This document shows positions 36,270 to 49,240 of a stretch of 64,000 nucleotides of DNA, one piece after another. The translations under genes were made by a program, and so were the position numbers. Positions within the stretch are counted from its first letter, which is position 1, and each line of letters begins with the position of its first letter. The stretch is taken from contig OZ024872.1 in NCBI GenBank assembly GCA_964017185.1, positions 59,141,817-59,205,816 on the forward strand. The letters run 5' to 3'. This stretch comes from Rugalucina vietnamica. Lineage: Eukaryota > Mollusca > Bivalvia > Lucinida > Lucinidae. The notes under the pieces were generated by a model, which saw only the letters and a list, made by a program, of their open reading frames with translations, did not search any database and was not told where the DNA came from.

Positions 36270-36895
36270 TCTTTCTGAAATTCGTAACTAAGACATGAAA
36301 TATCCCACGTCCCTGATTGTATTCGAACCTAAGACCCCCTGGACCGAAACACAATGCTCTAACCACTGAACCAACAAGCGGACTTCCTGACGCAGTATGT
36401 CTAAGACTGCACTATTGACTGAATAACTGTGCTATTTATAGACCTTTCTTAAGTTCGGGTTAGTGAGTAGACCTTTTCAACCACGGCAGATAATCTCGAA
36501 TGAATGAAGATGCAATGGGGCATTACATCCCTATTTCGAGAAAGTAATCATTTATGATCACCAAACAGTCATTTATGACTTTATGACTCATTTAGTCCAT
36601 TTCCGACGTGCCCCCCTCTTACAAATATAAAATTCATAATTAAAGACATCATGAATAGTTTCAAAAATATCTCACGTCCCTGATAGGATTCAAACCCAGG
36701 ACCCCCTGGACTAAAATCCAATTCTCTAACCACTTAGCCAAAGAGTCGACTCCCTGGCGCAATATGTCAGCGATTGTTCTATGGATTGAATAGCTGTGCT
36801 ACTTATAGAAGCTTCGCATCATGTGATCTGCCAATCCGACAATTCCAACCACGACAGAAAATCTCGAATGAATGAAGATGCAATGGGACATAACA
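36270..36895 (-). repeat. Paired tRNA-like SINE modules, unit 3
   Basis: Two modules with minus-strand B-box words GGTTCGAATAC and GGTTTGAATCC, more decayed than in unit 1; the first has lost part of its body. Confidence 0.5.
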
Positions 36896-36908
36896 TTACC
36901 TACTTTCA

Positions 36909-37148
36909 TTGATGAAATGTACTTTTCCATTTTTGTCCTACTGTGAATGTTCTTACTTTAATGCACTAGTAAGCAAGATGGATGAGTCAAAAATTCATGA
37001 AACGACCGCGGTATATTGCAATGGAATTAAAAACAAATGCGAAGTCTACCTTTGGGACTGTAAAGTCAATTTAAATAAAACTATCTATGTTTGCAAACAA
37101 TCTTCAGCGAATGCTCTTCAGAAATGGCTTACATTTGATCTATGGTAA
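36909..37148 (+). other. Small open frame within unit block, probably not a gene
   Basis: A 79-codon frame including SKMDESKIHETTAVYCNGIK. Parts of it recur in units 2 and 5, but units 1 and 2 shift frame between MDESN and the downstream part. Protein-level constraint is therefore not apparent. Listed only because the peptide looks less random than most. Confidence 0.15.
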
Positions 37149-39255
37149 TAGAATAACGTCAGACATATTTCGTAATAATTCAGCATCGAGACAATATACC
37201 GCACTTAACGAGTCCCAGCAGATAGTTTTGTAGAATTCTGCATACAATATTCATACACCACTCTCCTTGTGGAGTCAACAGGCCTAAGCATTTTCACCAA
37301 GTTCAGTTAGCCTGCCTGAATGGGTAATAATACAAATGGTGGTTAACATACAAACATGACTCTTTGTCATCCTATCATGCGTAGGACACTAAAGAGAAAT
37401 GTAAATATTCTTTTGCTAGTCGTCTTTATATTTGAGCGATTATATATCTATTTCTAAACATTTAGATTTAATAAGAATTAAAACTAAGATCCTCTGGGAG
37501 CAGTTTCGGCTACTTAAGCCTCTTCAGTTACCGTATAATTATTACAACATGTAGCCAAAGACAATAACTGTAAGTTTGCATCGATTTCTTTTTTTTTTTC
37601 AAAATTTTGAAGTCGTCCTGGACATGCAAACTCTACATTTATCCAATCATTCAAGTTTGTTAGTGCAAAATTGTTATTTAAAATAGCATGGATTGCTCAT
37701 CCGATCGGATGATGTTTCCAAGCGATCGATCAGATCAGCAATGTCTAAGAAAATAGTTGCCTGAGGAAAGGTTTACTCAGGTATATCTGAGAAAATTATT
37801 TCTTCAATTCCATTATTATCAGTGGTTACATCTCTGAGTACATCTTCGCTTTTTCACAACTGGGTGTCGACTTAATGGCTCGAAAGATTCCACAGAAAAC
37901 CAGCAAAATTTGCTGTTTTGATCACTTTTGCAAGAAAAGGTAAAATATGAAATGATCAGGACATGATACAATCAGAACGAATGTCCCGAGGTAGGAAAAA
38001 TGACAAGCAGTTACTTACACAGATAGAGCATAGTGTAAACCACAGCAAGCTATTTCCCACTATGTGGCCACACAATTACTCGGACATTACTAAATATAAG
38101 ACAGTATTAAATGGTGCAAACAGCACAAAAAGTCAACAACAAGACAAAGAAAATAAGACCTTGACAAAAGTGCCACCTTGTAACGGTCAGTAATATAAAA
38201 TTACAGCTCGTATACGGTTTATCTATTGATTATTTTGTAACTGTATGAAAGAACAAACAAGACATTTGTTATGTTGAAATAGACCGTAACCATATGCAAT
38301 TATTGTAAAAATAAAGGACAACAACGTTACAAGTATTGTAAGTGCTACAACATGAGAGTACCAATAGTTATCATACAACACATATCAGGAATACACAATG
38401 TCAATGCAGACACATTGTCATGAAATTCAGCTTTGTAAATGCGTTGGTTCAGGTCCGTAGTTGACTTCATAATGTGACATGAAGAAAACAGGATGTACGA
38501 GGTTATAGGAAACACCTACAACATGGAATGTGACTATACGAGTATTCAAAATAAATATCAATTCGCATTATTTAGTCTGATGAGCTGCAGTATCCGCGAC
38601 TTGGGCTAGAAATATATTTGTGGTTGGTATATGTTTAATGAGCACTTGTATTGCTTTGCGGTACAAGCCGGGTTTTAAAGCGACGTGGTAGGATGCAGGA
38701 CTAGCACGCAAGTCCTGGTTTGATCCTCAGTCAGGTCAAAAGGTGATTGACACTTTTTTCACTTACGCCCAACGTAATATGACCCAACCGACGACTCGCA
38801 CCACATCCGTATGGAAGAATATTAAATAGAGATTATAACTATAGTAGTGCTATGCATAGTATACACTTTCTATAGGCACGCAGAAAAGTGCAGGCCTAGC
38901 ACATAAGAGGTCCTGCACGGGCAAAAGGTGATTAAGTTTTTCACCAGTTACAGAATTAATGAAAAATTATCCTGCACTGTCGTTCTTTTACAGCAACTGA
39001 ATTTAAGTATATACCATGCAAGAATTCTCAAGATTTCAAATACTTAATAAAGTATGTGGTGTCACAACAAATCGTGTATCATGCTTATGCTTACATGTGT
39101 GATATAAGCAATATGTGGTTGTCATATACAGTGCGATATATCAAATCATACGTAGGCTTGTGGATGCAAAATTATGATTTAAAGAAGAAAAGGCTTGCTC
39201 AGCCAAGTAGATGATAAATGTTTCCAAGCGATCGATCAGCACTGTCTAAGAAAAT

Positions 39256-39454
39256 GAGCCGCCTCATGGGAAAACCAACAATCTGCATAGGCGAAAAGAA
39301 AGACGCGCCATTGTTTTCGCTACTCGGATAGTACAATTCCTCTTCTACTTAAATACGAAATTTCAAGCTTCTAGCTGTTTTCTGTGCTTGTACAGGCCGG
39401 TTTGTGTCGGACCTGTTCGGAAACCACATTGTTGGTTTTCCCACGAGGCGGCTC
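39256..39454. mobile_element. MITE family M, second site, internally deleted, unit 3
   Basis: The ends are GAGCCGCCTCATGGGAAAAC and GTTTTCCCACGAGGCGGCTC's partner orientation (GGTTTTCCCACGAGGCGGCTC region ending 39454). AAAT flanks both sides. Compared with unit 4 (50893-51126) about 35 bp covering the central hairpin is missing. Loss of a hairpin centre is a common replication-slippage product. Confidence 0.8.
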
Positions 39455-40469
39455 AAATAGTTACCTGATGAAACGTTTCCTAACGTAAGACTGGGAAAAT
39501 CATTTCTTCAAATATCATAATTTAGCCTTTTCTCGTGATTGTAATTATTCGTCGAAAATATAAAAAGGACAGTCGTGGAGGTTTGATATCAAACGTTAGT
39601 TGCACTTTTCGGCTACTTCCATGGAGCTGCTAATATGACAACATTGAATGCTAAATAATAGTGAGATAGCTTGCTCGACGCTTATCTTGAGTGTACAAAG
39701 ATGACTCTTAGAGTGAAGTGGCTGTTATACTGGTGATAACCGCTTTTGTAGCTCTTCGCTGTTTGGTACAATAAATAATAATCATCGCAATTGGAAGCCG
39801 ATGAAACGGTCCATTTATGATGATTGCAGAAATCACATGCGAATAAACTATAGCTAAGATGTGATACGACAGTTTATATGCTTTATACTCAATCGTTGTT
39901 AATAACTCTAATTTCTCACCGATGGCTCGGGCTTTAGACACTGTATTGACCCAACTATAAGGTACACAATTTGACTGGTTTGGTCCGGAGTTTTCCCATT
40001 ATTTTGTCAATACATGTATGTTTTATAATATTTTGCTTCTTCATCTCCATCTCGAATACATGAACATCGTTTATTGTTCTTAGCAGCTTTTGACTTTCAG
40101 TTACTTGTCCACATTTAGGGTATCAAAACACACTATGTTGAAAACATACTTATTTTCTTTATTTCCGTGAAAGCAAGACATTTTAAAGTGTTTAACAGTG
40201 TTTTCAATCTTTTTAATAAATTCGTTTGAAAAAAAAATAATAGAAAACCTACGAGCAATGAAAATCAATCGAACTTACTTTCCAACAAGGAAAGTCAGAC
40301 CTATCTGTCACATTTCATCAGCTGAACGAGAACATGCACTAGAGGATAATTAAATGAGAATAAGACGGAAATTGAAACAAATTTTGGCAAATGAGTTCAT
40401 TCGATCTATATAATTTGACTTGAAGAGAAAGAATCAGACAGTTTGGTAACATCACGTGATTACTGTTTT

Positions 40470-42010
40470 TAGCTCACCTGAGCCGAAGGCTCATAGGTGA
40501 GCTTATAGTATACCCATGCTCCGGCGTCCGTCCGTCCGTCGTCCACAATTTCAAAGATCTCTTCTCTGAAACCGCTGGGCCGATTGTTCTCATATTACAC
40601 ATACACCATCTACAGGTAGGGGAAAAGAATAATTGTTTGTTTTTTTTGTTGTTTTGATTAGATAAGAACTCTGGTTGCTATGGCAACTTATGCTTCCCAT
40701 AGACTTATAATGGAAAAAAGTGAAAATTGCCAGTTTTTGCTGTCTTGTTGGAGATATTTGATATTTGCTTTTGCAGAAATGTTTATTGAGTAGTCCTCTA
40801 CGTTTCATATGACTTTTGTCCTAACAGTGGCCTCTACATAATTTGTGTTTTTTATTCCAGGCGGATAAGAACTCTGGTTGCTATGGCTACTTAAAGTTTC
40901 CATAGAGTTATAATGGGAACAGTTGAAATTGACTATTTTTGCGGTCCAATAGCAGATATTTGAATTTTGTTTTTGTAGAAATGTTTATTGAGTAGTGCTC
41001 GACGTTTATTGTTACTTTTGTCCTAATCCTTTATTTTGATTGGTTGTTGGGACCCCATACAGGGCAAAATTTAGAAAAACATTCAAAATTCTTCTCCTCA
41101 GAAACTGTCATAGGGGTGAAGCCTGTACTCTGTATACTTGTTCCTGACAGTAGCCTCTACATAATTTGTGTTTTTATTCCAGTCGGATAAGAACTCTGGT
41201 TGCTATGGTAACTTAAAGTTTCCATAGACTTATAATGGGAAGAGTGGAAATTAGCTATTTTTTGAAAACTATTGCAGCCTGAGATCTGGAAAGTGGTAGA
41301 TGCAAACAACTAATGGATTAGATGAAGGTATATGATTTATTTAGGTCAAGGTCATCTCTTGACCTTGGCCGGTCTGTCGTCCATACACACTTTTCAAAGA
41401 TTTTTTTTCTCTGAAACCACTTAACCAATCAAAGCCAAATTTTATATGAAGCATCTATAGGAATTTGGAACCAATATGTATATAAATAATATAGGTCACA
41501 TGACCAAGATGGTCGCCATGCCCATATATGGTAAAACCCTTAAAATATCTTTTTTCTTTAGAACCGGTGAACCGATTTCAACGAAACTTTGTATGAAGTA
41601 TGGATGACTCAAGTACTACAATGTATATATAAATCATGAGCCTGTGGTGACCTTGACCTATTTTATGGCAAGGTCAACATAGGTCGTCAATGCATTTGAA
41701 TGGGTAAAACTTTTAAAATGTCATTTAAAGTGAAAGTCTTGCAGGAAATAGGCAATATGACTGAATATTAATGATTCTGAAAAAAAAAATGGACCCCAGG
41801 GGCTAATCTGCTTTTAAAATGTTATTTGAAGGGGAAAACAAGCATGAAATTGGCAAATTGACGAAATATTGATTATTCTGAAAAAAAGAAAGTGGCCTAA
41901 AGGCTTCATCTGCCCCTGCACTGGGGTTAAATACCATAACATTCAAATATGTTTATTGGTTTATGAAGCGGATCTCAGGTGAGCGTTTACAGGACCATTG
42001 GTCCTCTGGT
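40470..42010. mobile_element. 1.54-kb hairpin-ended element, no target duplication
   Basis: Units 2, 3 and 5 read TACTGTTTTCATGG or nearly so; unit 4 has 1,541 bp between TACTGTTTT and CATGG with no visible duplication. The left end is a hairpin, AGCTCACCTGAGCC/GGCTCATAGGTGAGCT (40471-40503), followed by CGTCCGTCCGTCCGTCGTCC. The right end has CTCAGGTGAGCG and the small palindrome AGGACCATTGGTCCT. The middle has three direct modules, each with AACTCTGGTTGCTATGG and CCATAGA..TATAATGG (40665, 40870, 41191). No ORF above 72 codons. Hairpin ends and absent target duplication recall Helitron-like behaviour, but the terminal bases do not fit the classical TC..CTRR rule. Older fragments of the same family (AGGTGAGCGTTTACAAGACC, for example about 5540 and 14609) are built into every unit. 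Confidence 0.75.
40673..40686. promoter_or_regulatory. X-box-like motif in 1.54-kb element (first of three)
   Basis: GTTGCTATGGCAAC; the other two are GTTGCTATGGCTAC (40877-40890) and GTTGCTATGGTAAC (41199-41212). These are RFX-type palindromes at equivalent places in the three internal modules. Confidence 0.4.
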
Positions 42011-42176
42011 CATGGAAAGCTCATATAGACAATGATAAAGGTATAATCAGAATTTAACAAATGCAAGTGGACAAATTAATGTGTCCCATTACCCAAAGGC
42101 CCTTTCATGGACATTGTGCCAAAGTATATCTCGTCCTTAGTACATAGATGAGAAGTATAGTGTCGTCATGTTGCTA

Positions 42177-42277
42177 AGAACCTGATTTGACTTTGGTTTT
42201 TTCCCCCTCGGTTTTTGGAGTGGGAATCTTTTTCTTTTCTGATTGCGCCTTTTCCTGATATTTGCCTACTTGTACCT
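42177..42277 (+). mobile_element. Family R, 5'-truncated (about 100 bp)
   Basis: From CCTGATTTGACTTTGG to the family 3' end CTACTTGTACCTT. The empty site in unit 3 reads GTAGCTTGAAATTGTTCG. A second, inverted copy follows 120 bp later. Confidence 0.75.
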
Positions 42278-42395
42278 TGGAATCGTTCGTGACTCGTCAC
42301 ACATTTCCAGACATTGCGGTATTGGCCCTGAAGCTATAAACTCTTTTATTCATTCTCGGATATTCAAACTGCCCATAAAACTGAAACAATAAAAA

Positions 42396-42898
42396 GGTAC
42401 AAGTAGGCAAAGATCAGGAAAAAGCGCAGTCAGAGAAAGATTCCCACTCCAAAAACCGAGGTGGGAAAAAACCAAACTAACAATCAGGTACTTATACCAT
42501 AAAAACATTTCGTAAGCCGAATGAGCAGCTATTTTCCCAATAGGTGGCCACTTAGTTACCTTATTTTAACTAAAAATATAAAAAACATACATAAGGCGCC
42601 AACAGCACAAAATATTTTAAATACCAAGACATGAAACAAAGAGAACCACCACAGAAGTATCGACTTGGAACGATCAGTAATACAAAGTTACTGGCGGGTT
42701 TAAATCGGTTTTACATGGCCATAACCTCCCCCTCAGCTTCTGCAGTGGTTCATAACATTTAGCCAGCTATTCGGTCTTCGTGGTGAATCTCTAACTAGTC
42801 AATGAATCATCAAGAACAAACAAATAATTCATGATAAACATCCTGATGAATCAAATACCAGGACACACAGATTCAGTAAGCTGCCCGACGATGGAGAT
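42396..42898 (-). mobile_element. Family R, about 500 bp, inverted
   Basis: Reads GGTACAAGTAGGCAAAGATC at its left and is truncated at GACGATGGAGA, inserted into the run before TAAACAATGCAG of the unit. Contains the GCAGCTATTTTCCCAATAGG and GTATCGACTTGGAACGATC family blocks. No ORF. Confidence 0.8.
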
Positions 42899-43406
42899 AA
42901 ACAATGCAGTTTTTTAATTCCAAAGCCTGTTATTGAACATTTCATGCTTGCTGGTGATAAATGTTAAAACTCCATCAGGTATTTGGTTCGTATTTTTAAC
43001 AATTAATAGCAGATCAGAGTCAAGTCGCAGTTAAGTTGAGCATGAAAAAAAATTGTTAACATCTGGACATTACGTACCAATCTGCAAATGGGTTTTTTTT
43101 ATTGTATGACGTCAAGAGCGACGATGCTATTACCTCTGTATTACCGTTATGACGGTATTGCTGTTCTCAATAGTTCAAACTGTGCAAAATGCTAGAGTTA
43201 ATGAAATTATCGAAAACGTAACCTTTTTGTTGATGAGATGAAATTGTCCACTCTCAAGGGGTATTTAATTAAATATTCATTTGATCACTCATTTATCTAA
43301 TATATTATAATCAATATTGCAGCGGACATTTGTTATTAGATCAATTATTATGAACAAAATATCTCTCTTTACATCACTGGTGTGCGTAGATCATTTGTCG
43401 TAGGCT

Positions 43407-43438
43407 GATCGTTGCCTGATCGTTGCCTACTTGTACCT
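43407..43438 (+). mobile_element. Family R micro-copy (32 bp)
   Basis: An extra 32 bases, including GATCGTTGCCTACTTGTACC, interrupt a site that is continuous in units 1, 2, 3 and 5. Only the last part of family R is present, with GATCGTTGCCT doubled. Confidence 0.7.
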
Positions 43439-44295
43439 TTCTCTAAATCTTGTTTTGAAAAAAATATATATATTCAATTAGTATCCAAAGCACGAACTTA
43501 ATCCTATGATTTTAAGCTTGTCATGTTCCATCAGGGACTAGAGTACTAAAATGCGTATATAATGCGTATATAAATCAAGACTGTGATCACCTTGAGTAAA
43601 TATATAAGGTCACTTTTAGTCGACTATGCATCTAAATAGGTAAACAATTACAAGATCTCACGTGTGCGTTTACAAGACCAGTGGTTATTCCGTACCGTCG
43701 TCTTCTGCTGTTACACATCACTTGGTGGGATCACAAAGGTAGGTTTTTATATGATAGATTGGTTTCAGAATATCAAACGTGCTCATCTTACAGCCACTTT
43801 ATGACATTTTGATATCGATTTTAACATGCCAAAAGCATAACTTATCAATGTTTGTCCGAATTATCAAGAAGATTATGTCCAATAAATTATAACAATCAGA
43901 GGTTTATTGCAAAATAAATTGTCGAATCGTCAGTTTCAGTATATTCGCAGTTGGTCAGAATCAAATATGATTTATGTTTAGCTTTTGATAAATCCTTGAC
44001 ATTTTAACTGCTCAATTTTGATTTTGACCTTGTTGCAAAGGTCAATTTGTTTCCCTGTTTTCCTGTTTAAAAGATTTTAATATCAAACGAATAAGGCTAT
44101 AAATCATTAACAATTAATGAACTACCTCTTGACACTGTTTCGTCCGATTCTACGGTGAAATATTTTTTTGACTCCAAAGACAAGCCACATGTAGCTTACA
44201 AGCTTAAATTCTCACGGGTTCTAATTTCGGTCCGTTTATTTCGGTCACATACTTTATTACACACTCATATTTTGCCTCAAAGTAAGAAATTGAAA

Positions 44296-44463
44296 GGTAC
44301 AAGTAGGCAACGATCAGGAAAAGGCGCAATCAGAATGAATTCCCCCCCCCCCACACACACACACACAAAACAAAAAAAAAACGAGGTGGGAAAAAACAAA
44401 TTGATAAGTAGGTACTTTTACTTATAGAACATATCGTAAGCCGAATGGGCAGCTATTTCCCAG
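44296..44463 (-). mobile_element. Family R, inverted, truncated, with microsatellite
   Basis: Starts GGTACAAGTAGGCAACGATC after GAAATTGAAA of the unit. It carries a C-run and (AC)n (44342-44367) in place of the usual CACTCCAAAAACC and ends near GGGCAGCTATTTCCCAG. Confidence 0.75.
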
Positions 44464-44712
44464 AAAAGTTGAAGAAAATGGTGTGTGAAAATGAAGTTCA
44501 ACAGATTGATAGTTCTCATGACTTGTCTGATGTACACTATCAATGTGCATCCAAATATACAATATCAGAAAAAAAATCTGCAACCGTTTAGGAGATATTC
44601 AACTAAATAAATACCGGAAGTTCAAAAAAGCAAAATGTTAGCAGCGAACATCCTTAATTTAGGATTTTTTTTTACCATCTGAGATATCCATGCGTAATTT
44701 ATTTCCTGATTA

Positions 44713-45118
44713 GAACCACAACAGAAGTATCGCCTTGGAACGATCAGTAATATAAAATTACTGGGTGTGGGGTGGTGGGGCTCAAACCGATTTTAGAGGC
44801 ACCTAACCTCAGCCGGTTTAAGCCTCCAAGTGATTTTATATTGTTGATCGTTCCAATGCGATACGTCTGTTGTGGATCCATTTGTTTTATGTTTTGGAGT
44901 CGAATTTTTGTGCTATTTGTACGTTCTGTGCGTTTTCGTATTTTTGTTTTAGTTCGGGAAATTGAGTGACCGCCTATTGGGAAATAGCTGCTGACTCGGC
45001 TTACGATGTTTTCTAAGTCCAAGTTCCTAATTGTCAATTTAGTTTTTCTATCCTCGATTTTTGGAGTGGGAATTTCTTTCTGATTGCGCCTTTTCTTGAT
45101 CATTGCCTACTTGTACCT
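44713..45118 (+). mobile_element. Family R with inverted 5' part
   Basis: The right 290 bp are in plus orientation down to CATTGCCTACTTGTACCTT. The left 100 bp (GAACCACAACAGAAGTATCG and following) are the same family region in minus orientation, so the two parts form a foldback. A 5' inversion of this type is known for LINE-driven retrotransposition (twin priming). Flanks show that the surrounding unit lost about 1.2-1.9 kb here. Confidence 0.7.
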
Positions 45119-45307
45119 TTTTACTACTTATGCGTTCGATAACAATGCACTGCATGTGTTTCTTAGTATGATAAAATATTTGTAGGTACACGACACAGTT
45201 GATAAAGAACATGATTCCCAGGTAACGTTGTCTTAAAGGCTAAATGAAAGCAGTTATAAGGTAATTGGTAGACAGGTGAACATGGAAAGCAACATGATTA
45301 CTATATA

Positions 45308-46343
45308 CACACTGAACAAAAGTTATAAGAGGCCACCTCATATTTTTTCTTCTAGTTCAGAAAGTAAATTAAGATCAATTAAAATTCATGATCAAATAAA
45401 TAAACCAATGTCTAACAGTGGCTCTGAGAGTGCCTGCATTCCAAAATGCGTGATATGTCTCACGCAGTCGAAGCATGAGTAAAGGTACCCTCTTTTCGAA
45501 AATCACACTTTATTATCATCAAATTAAATGTCATATTATGACGTTGTGTTTTACATTTCAATTTATTTGAAATTGCTACTGACTAACATGATGCAAGATA
45601 AAATTAAGTCAGATGTGTTACTGCAATAAGAATCTTCGTTTCTGTTTTGTACATGCAAGAAGACAGCAACATGAATAACATGAATTCAGCTTTTTGTATG
45701 CAAGTTGCATACAAACTTTGTTAATCTCTGGTTGCATTATTATTAGCAGTATGGAATTGAAATTTTCAGCGAGTATTAAGGTCTAATACTAGACTCTGAT
45801 AAACTTTGAAAATTTAAAAAATCGTCCATAAATTTCGTTATTTTGTTCGTTAAAAATTGGCATTGAAACCGGAAGTGTGCGTCAGCCGTGACCTGTTTGT
45901 CCTCGAAAATAGTCTAAAATAGCTCACTCGGGTTATATCTCTCATTTCCAGGCTTCATCAAGTGAATTTAATAGTGATTAACATGTTTAAGAGGCACTTT
46001 AATGAATTTTTCAAAAAATCTCAAATTAGCGATTTTAAAAATGCGCAGAAAGTCGAGAAAATTCGAATGTTTGATGTTTTTCCAAGCCGGAAGGGCCCCT
46101 TTGATGACACCCGCTCATAATTTCAATTAATGTCGTGCTTTATCAATTTTTTTTATTAAAAAACATTGATTTTTGCATTTTTACTCCAAAATCGCGTTGA
46201 GTGAAGGAAAATTATTTCTGAACACTTTGGAACTGTACTTACTTGAAAGACACGTCTTTAGACTAAAATTCGTGCAATTTTGAACATGGCTTAGTTACAA
46301 AAAATGAGTTTGAAAAGTGGCCTCTTATAACTTATTTTCAGTG
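45308..46343. mobile_element. 1.04-kb TA-flanked element with about 27-bp TIRs
   Basis: The inverted ends contain AGTTATAAGAGGCCAC at left (from about 45321) and GTGGCCTCTTATAACTT at right, with outermost CACTGAA/TTCAGTG. TA lies on both sides (45306-45307, 46344-46345). The empty site ATTACTGGCATAATCAGAA is intact in units 2 and 3. A TA target and CACTG-type ends fit the Tc1/mariner superfamily. No frame encodes a DDE/D transposase, so it is non-autonomous. Confidence 0.85.
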
Positions 46344-47544
46344 TAATCAGAAATGATATTTTGTAATGTCTACTTTGTAGTTTAGGGTCTTCTTGGATTA
46401 CAAACATGCAGCCACAGAGACAATGACCATCCCCATAACGTATATTGTTGTAAACAGTACTTAATAATGCAAGTTTGACTTAGCGGATTGAATTAATATC
46501 GTGAACTTGATGCAGCAGTCAATCAATTCAAGATCAAAATCGCGAATATTCAGTGTACCTACTGTTGCAGTTGCGCGCTTCTCTGACTAACTACAACAGC
46601 AATGCACAAAAATTTGGGAAACTAATGACATCTAAAAATCTGATAACCTTCATCATGTTCATAGACCTGAAGTAAGTTTTATAATCTTACTTTCGTCTTT
46701 GATTGAATCTAATCTTGCCTACATCTTAAATATGAAATTAACCTCAGAGATAATGATGAATCTACTACATTTTACACATATATGAATGGCAATTCAAGAA
46801 AGATTTTGCTTCTATATAATATTATATTCTTTTAGCTGATTTCTTGAAATGATTTACATTGTATTGTGTTTGAATATGTGATGCGATTGCATGTCTAGCT
46901 ATCGCTATCGCATTGCCAAGTCATCTTATCACTTCATAAATGTAACACTGACATTTGCCCTACCCTGCATTGGTTGAAGCTACAATAAGAAAAAAAAAAA
47001 CAGTTTCTTATCAAATCATGGCCAGTACCGCATCTGCGAACACAAATCTTCAAGCATAGGCGTTGGTCCCCGACACTGTAGGCTTAAATTTAGCAATGCT
47101 ATACAGAACCAAATTTAGTTTGGAATGTATTGATATTTCAAAGAATATAATCTATAATCTGATATAATGCTTCTTAACTCTCTGCGATCAGTAGATAGAA
47201 AAATGTTATAGCCAGCAAACCTTGTCTAATGATAACTGAAGAACTCTACGAATGTTTCTGAAACTGAAGACACACCGCCTATTGGGAAATAGCTGCTCAC
47301 TCGGCTTACGATATGTTCTCTTAGTATAAATACCTGATTTTTCTAATTGTTAAAAGTTTTGGTGTTGATTTTTTGTGTTGTTTACACCTTTGTCATAAGT
47401 TCGGGTAACTGAGTGGTTACCTATTGGGAAATAGCTGCTCACTCAGCTTACGATATGTTCTCTTAGTATAGTATACATGTATGTACCTGATTGACAATTA
47501 TGTGTTTTCCAATCTCGGGTTTTGGAGAGGGAATTTCTTTCTGA

Positions 47545-48195
47545 TTGCTCTTACGAATATGAATATGAATAACTAAGAGATGAAAATATCCCACGTCCCT
47601 CATTGTATTCGAACCTAAGACACTCTGGACAGAAATACAATGCTCTAACCACTGAACCAACGAGTGGACTCCCTGACGCAGTATGTCAGAGACTGTTCTA
47701 TTGACTGAATAGCTGTGCTTTTTATAGACCTTACTTAAGTTCGGGTAACTGAGTAGACCTTTTCAACCACGGCAGATAATTTCGAATGAATGAAGGTGCA
47801 ATGGGACATAACACCCCCCCCCCATTTCAAGAAAGTAATTATTTATGATTACCAGAAAGTCATCTATGACTTTATGACTCATTTAGTCCATTTCCGAAGA
47901 GTCCCTCTCTTACGAATATGAAATTCATAATTAAAGAGATGATGGATAGTTAAAAAATGTCACACGTCCCTGAAAGGATTCAAACCCAGAACCGCCTGGA
48001 CTAAAAGCCAATGCTCTAACCACTGAGCTAAAGAGTCGACTCCCTGACGCAATATGTCAGCGATTGTACTATGGATTGAATAGCTGTGCTACTTTTAGTA
48101 GCTACGCATCATGTGATCTGCAAATCCGACATTTCCAACCGCGGCAGATAATCTAGAATGATGTGAAGACACAATGGGACATAACGTTGCCTACT
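47545..48195 (-). repeat. Paired tRNA-like SINE modules, unit 4
   Basis: Two modules as in unit 1, with minus-strand A-box-like GTTCAGTGGTTAGAGC and B-box-like GGTTTGAATCC. Decayed. Confidence 0.5.
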
Positions 48196-48861
48196 TTCAT
48201 TGATGAAATGTACTTTTCCATTTTTTTGTCCTACTATGATTGTTCTAACTTTAATGCACTAGTAAGCAAGCATTCTTGAAACGACCGCGGTACATGTATA
48301 TTGCAATGCAATTAAAAACAAATGCGAAGCCTATCTTTGGGACCGTATAGTCAACTTAAATAAAACTATCTACTCTTGCAAACAATCTTCAGCGAATGCT
48401 CTTCAGAAATTGCTTACATTTGATTTATGGTAATAGAATAATGTCAGACGTATTTCGTAATAATTCAGCATTGAGACAATATACCATACTTTACGAGTCC
48501 CAGCAGATAGTTTTGTAGAATTCTGCATACAATATTCATACACCACACTCCTTATGGTGGCAACATGCCTAAGCATTTTCACCAAGTTCAGTTAGGCTGC
48601 CTGAATGGGTAATAATATAAATGGTGAATAACATACAAACATGACTCTTTGTCATCCTAACATGCGTAGGACACTCAAGAGAAATGTAAATATTCTTGTG
48701 CTAGTCGTCTTTATGTTTGAGTGATTATATATCTATTTCTAAACATTTAGATTTAATAAAAATTAAAACTGAGGCTACTTAAGCCTCTTCAGTTACCGTA
48801 TAATTATTACAACATGTAACCCAAGACAATAACTGTAAGTTTGCATCGATTTCATTTTTTC

Positions 48862-48992
48862 AAGCCCGCCAGTAACTTTGTGTTACTGATCGTTCCAAGT
48901 CGATAGTTTAAGCCCGCCAGTAACTTTGTGTTACTGATCGTTCCAAGTCGATACTTCTGTGGTGGTTCTTTTTGTTTTATGTCTTGGTGTTT

Positions 48993-49029
<37 letters not shown>

Positions 49030-49240
49030 TGCTGTTGGCGCCTTATGTATGTTTTCATATTTTTAGTTAAGTTAAGGTAACTCAGTGGCCACCTATTGGG
49101 AAAATAGCTGCCCATTCGGCTTACGATTGTTTCATGGTAAAAGTACCTGATTGTTAGTTTGGTTTTTTCCCACCTCGGTTTTTGGAGTGGGAATCTTTTT
49201 CTGATTGCGCCTTTTCCTGATCTTTGCCTACTTGTACCTT
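48862..49240 (+). mobile_element. Family R, about 380 bp, with T-run
   Basis: Inserted in the T-rich tract before CAAAATTTTGAAGTCGTCC. Unit 3 shows the uninterrupted tract. The first 48 bp (AAGCCCGCCAGTAACTTTGT and following) are present twice in tandem. A long T-run (48997-49028) replaces a short one. Ends TTGCCTACTTGTACC; TTTTC may be the target duplication. Confidence 0.8.

Larger units (their letters stand above)
31443..40238. repeat. Macro-unit 3 of tandem array
   Basis: Shortest full unit (8.8 kb), with few private insertions and therefore nearest to the basic unit. It carries the 260-bp block, the MITE, the LINE relic, paired tRNA-like modules (36270-36895), the second MITE insertion (39256-39454) and the tRNA-Ala-like relics (38655-38990). 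The right half is most like unit 4, the left half most like unit 5. No gene seen. Confidence 0.9.

Noticed and set aside
40470-42010. Classical Helitron
   Set aside because: No 5' TC and 3' CTRR with A/T target on either strand, despite hairpin and lack of target duplication.
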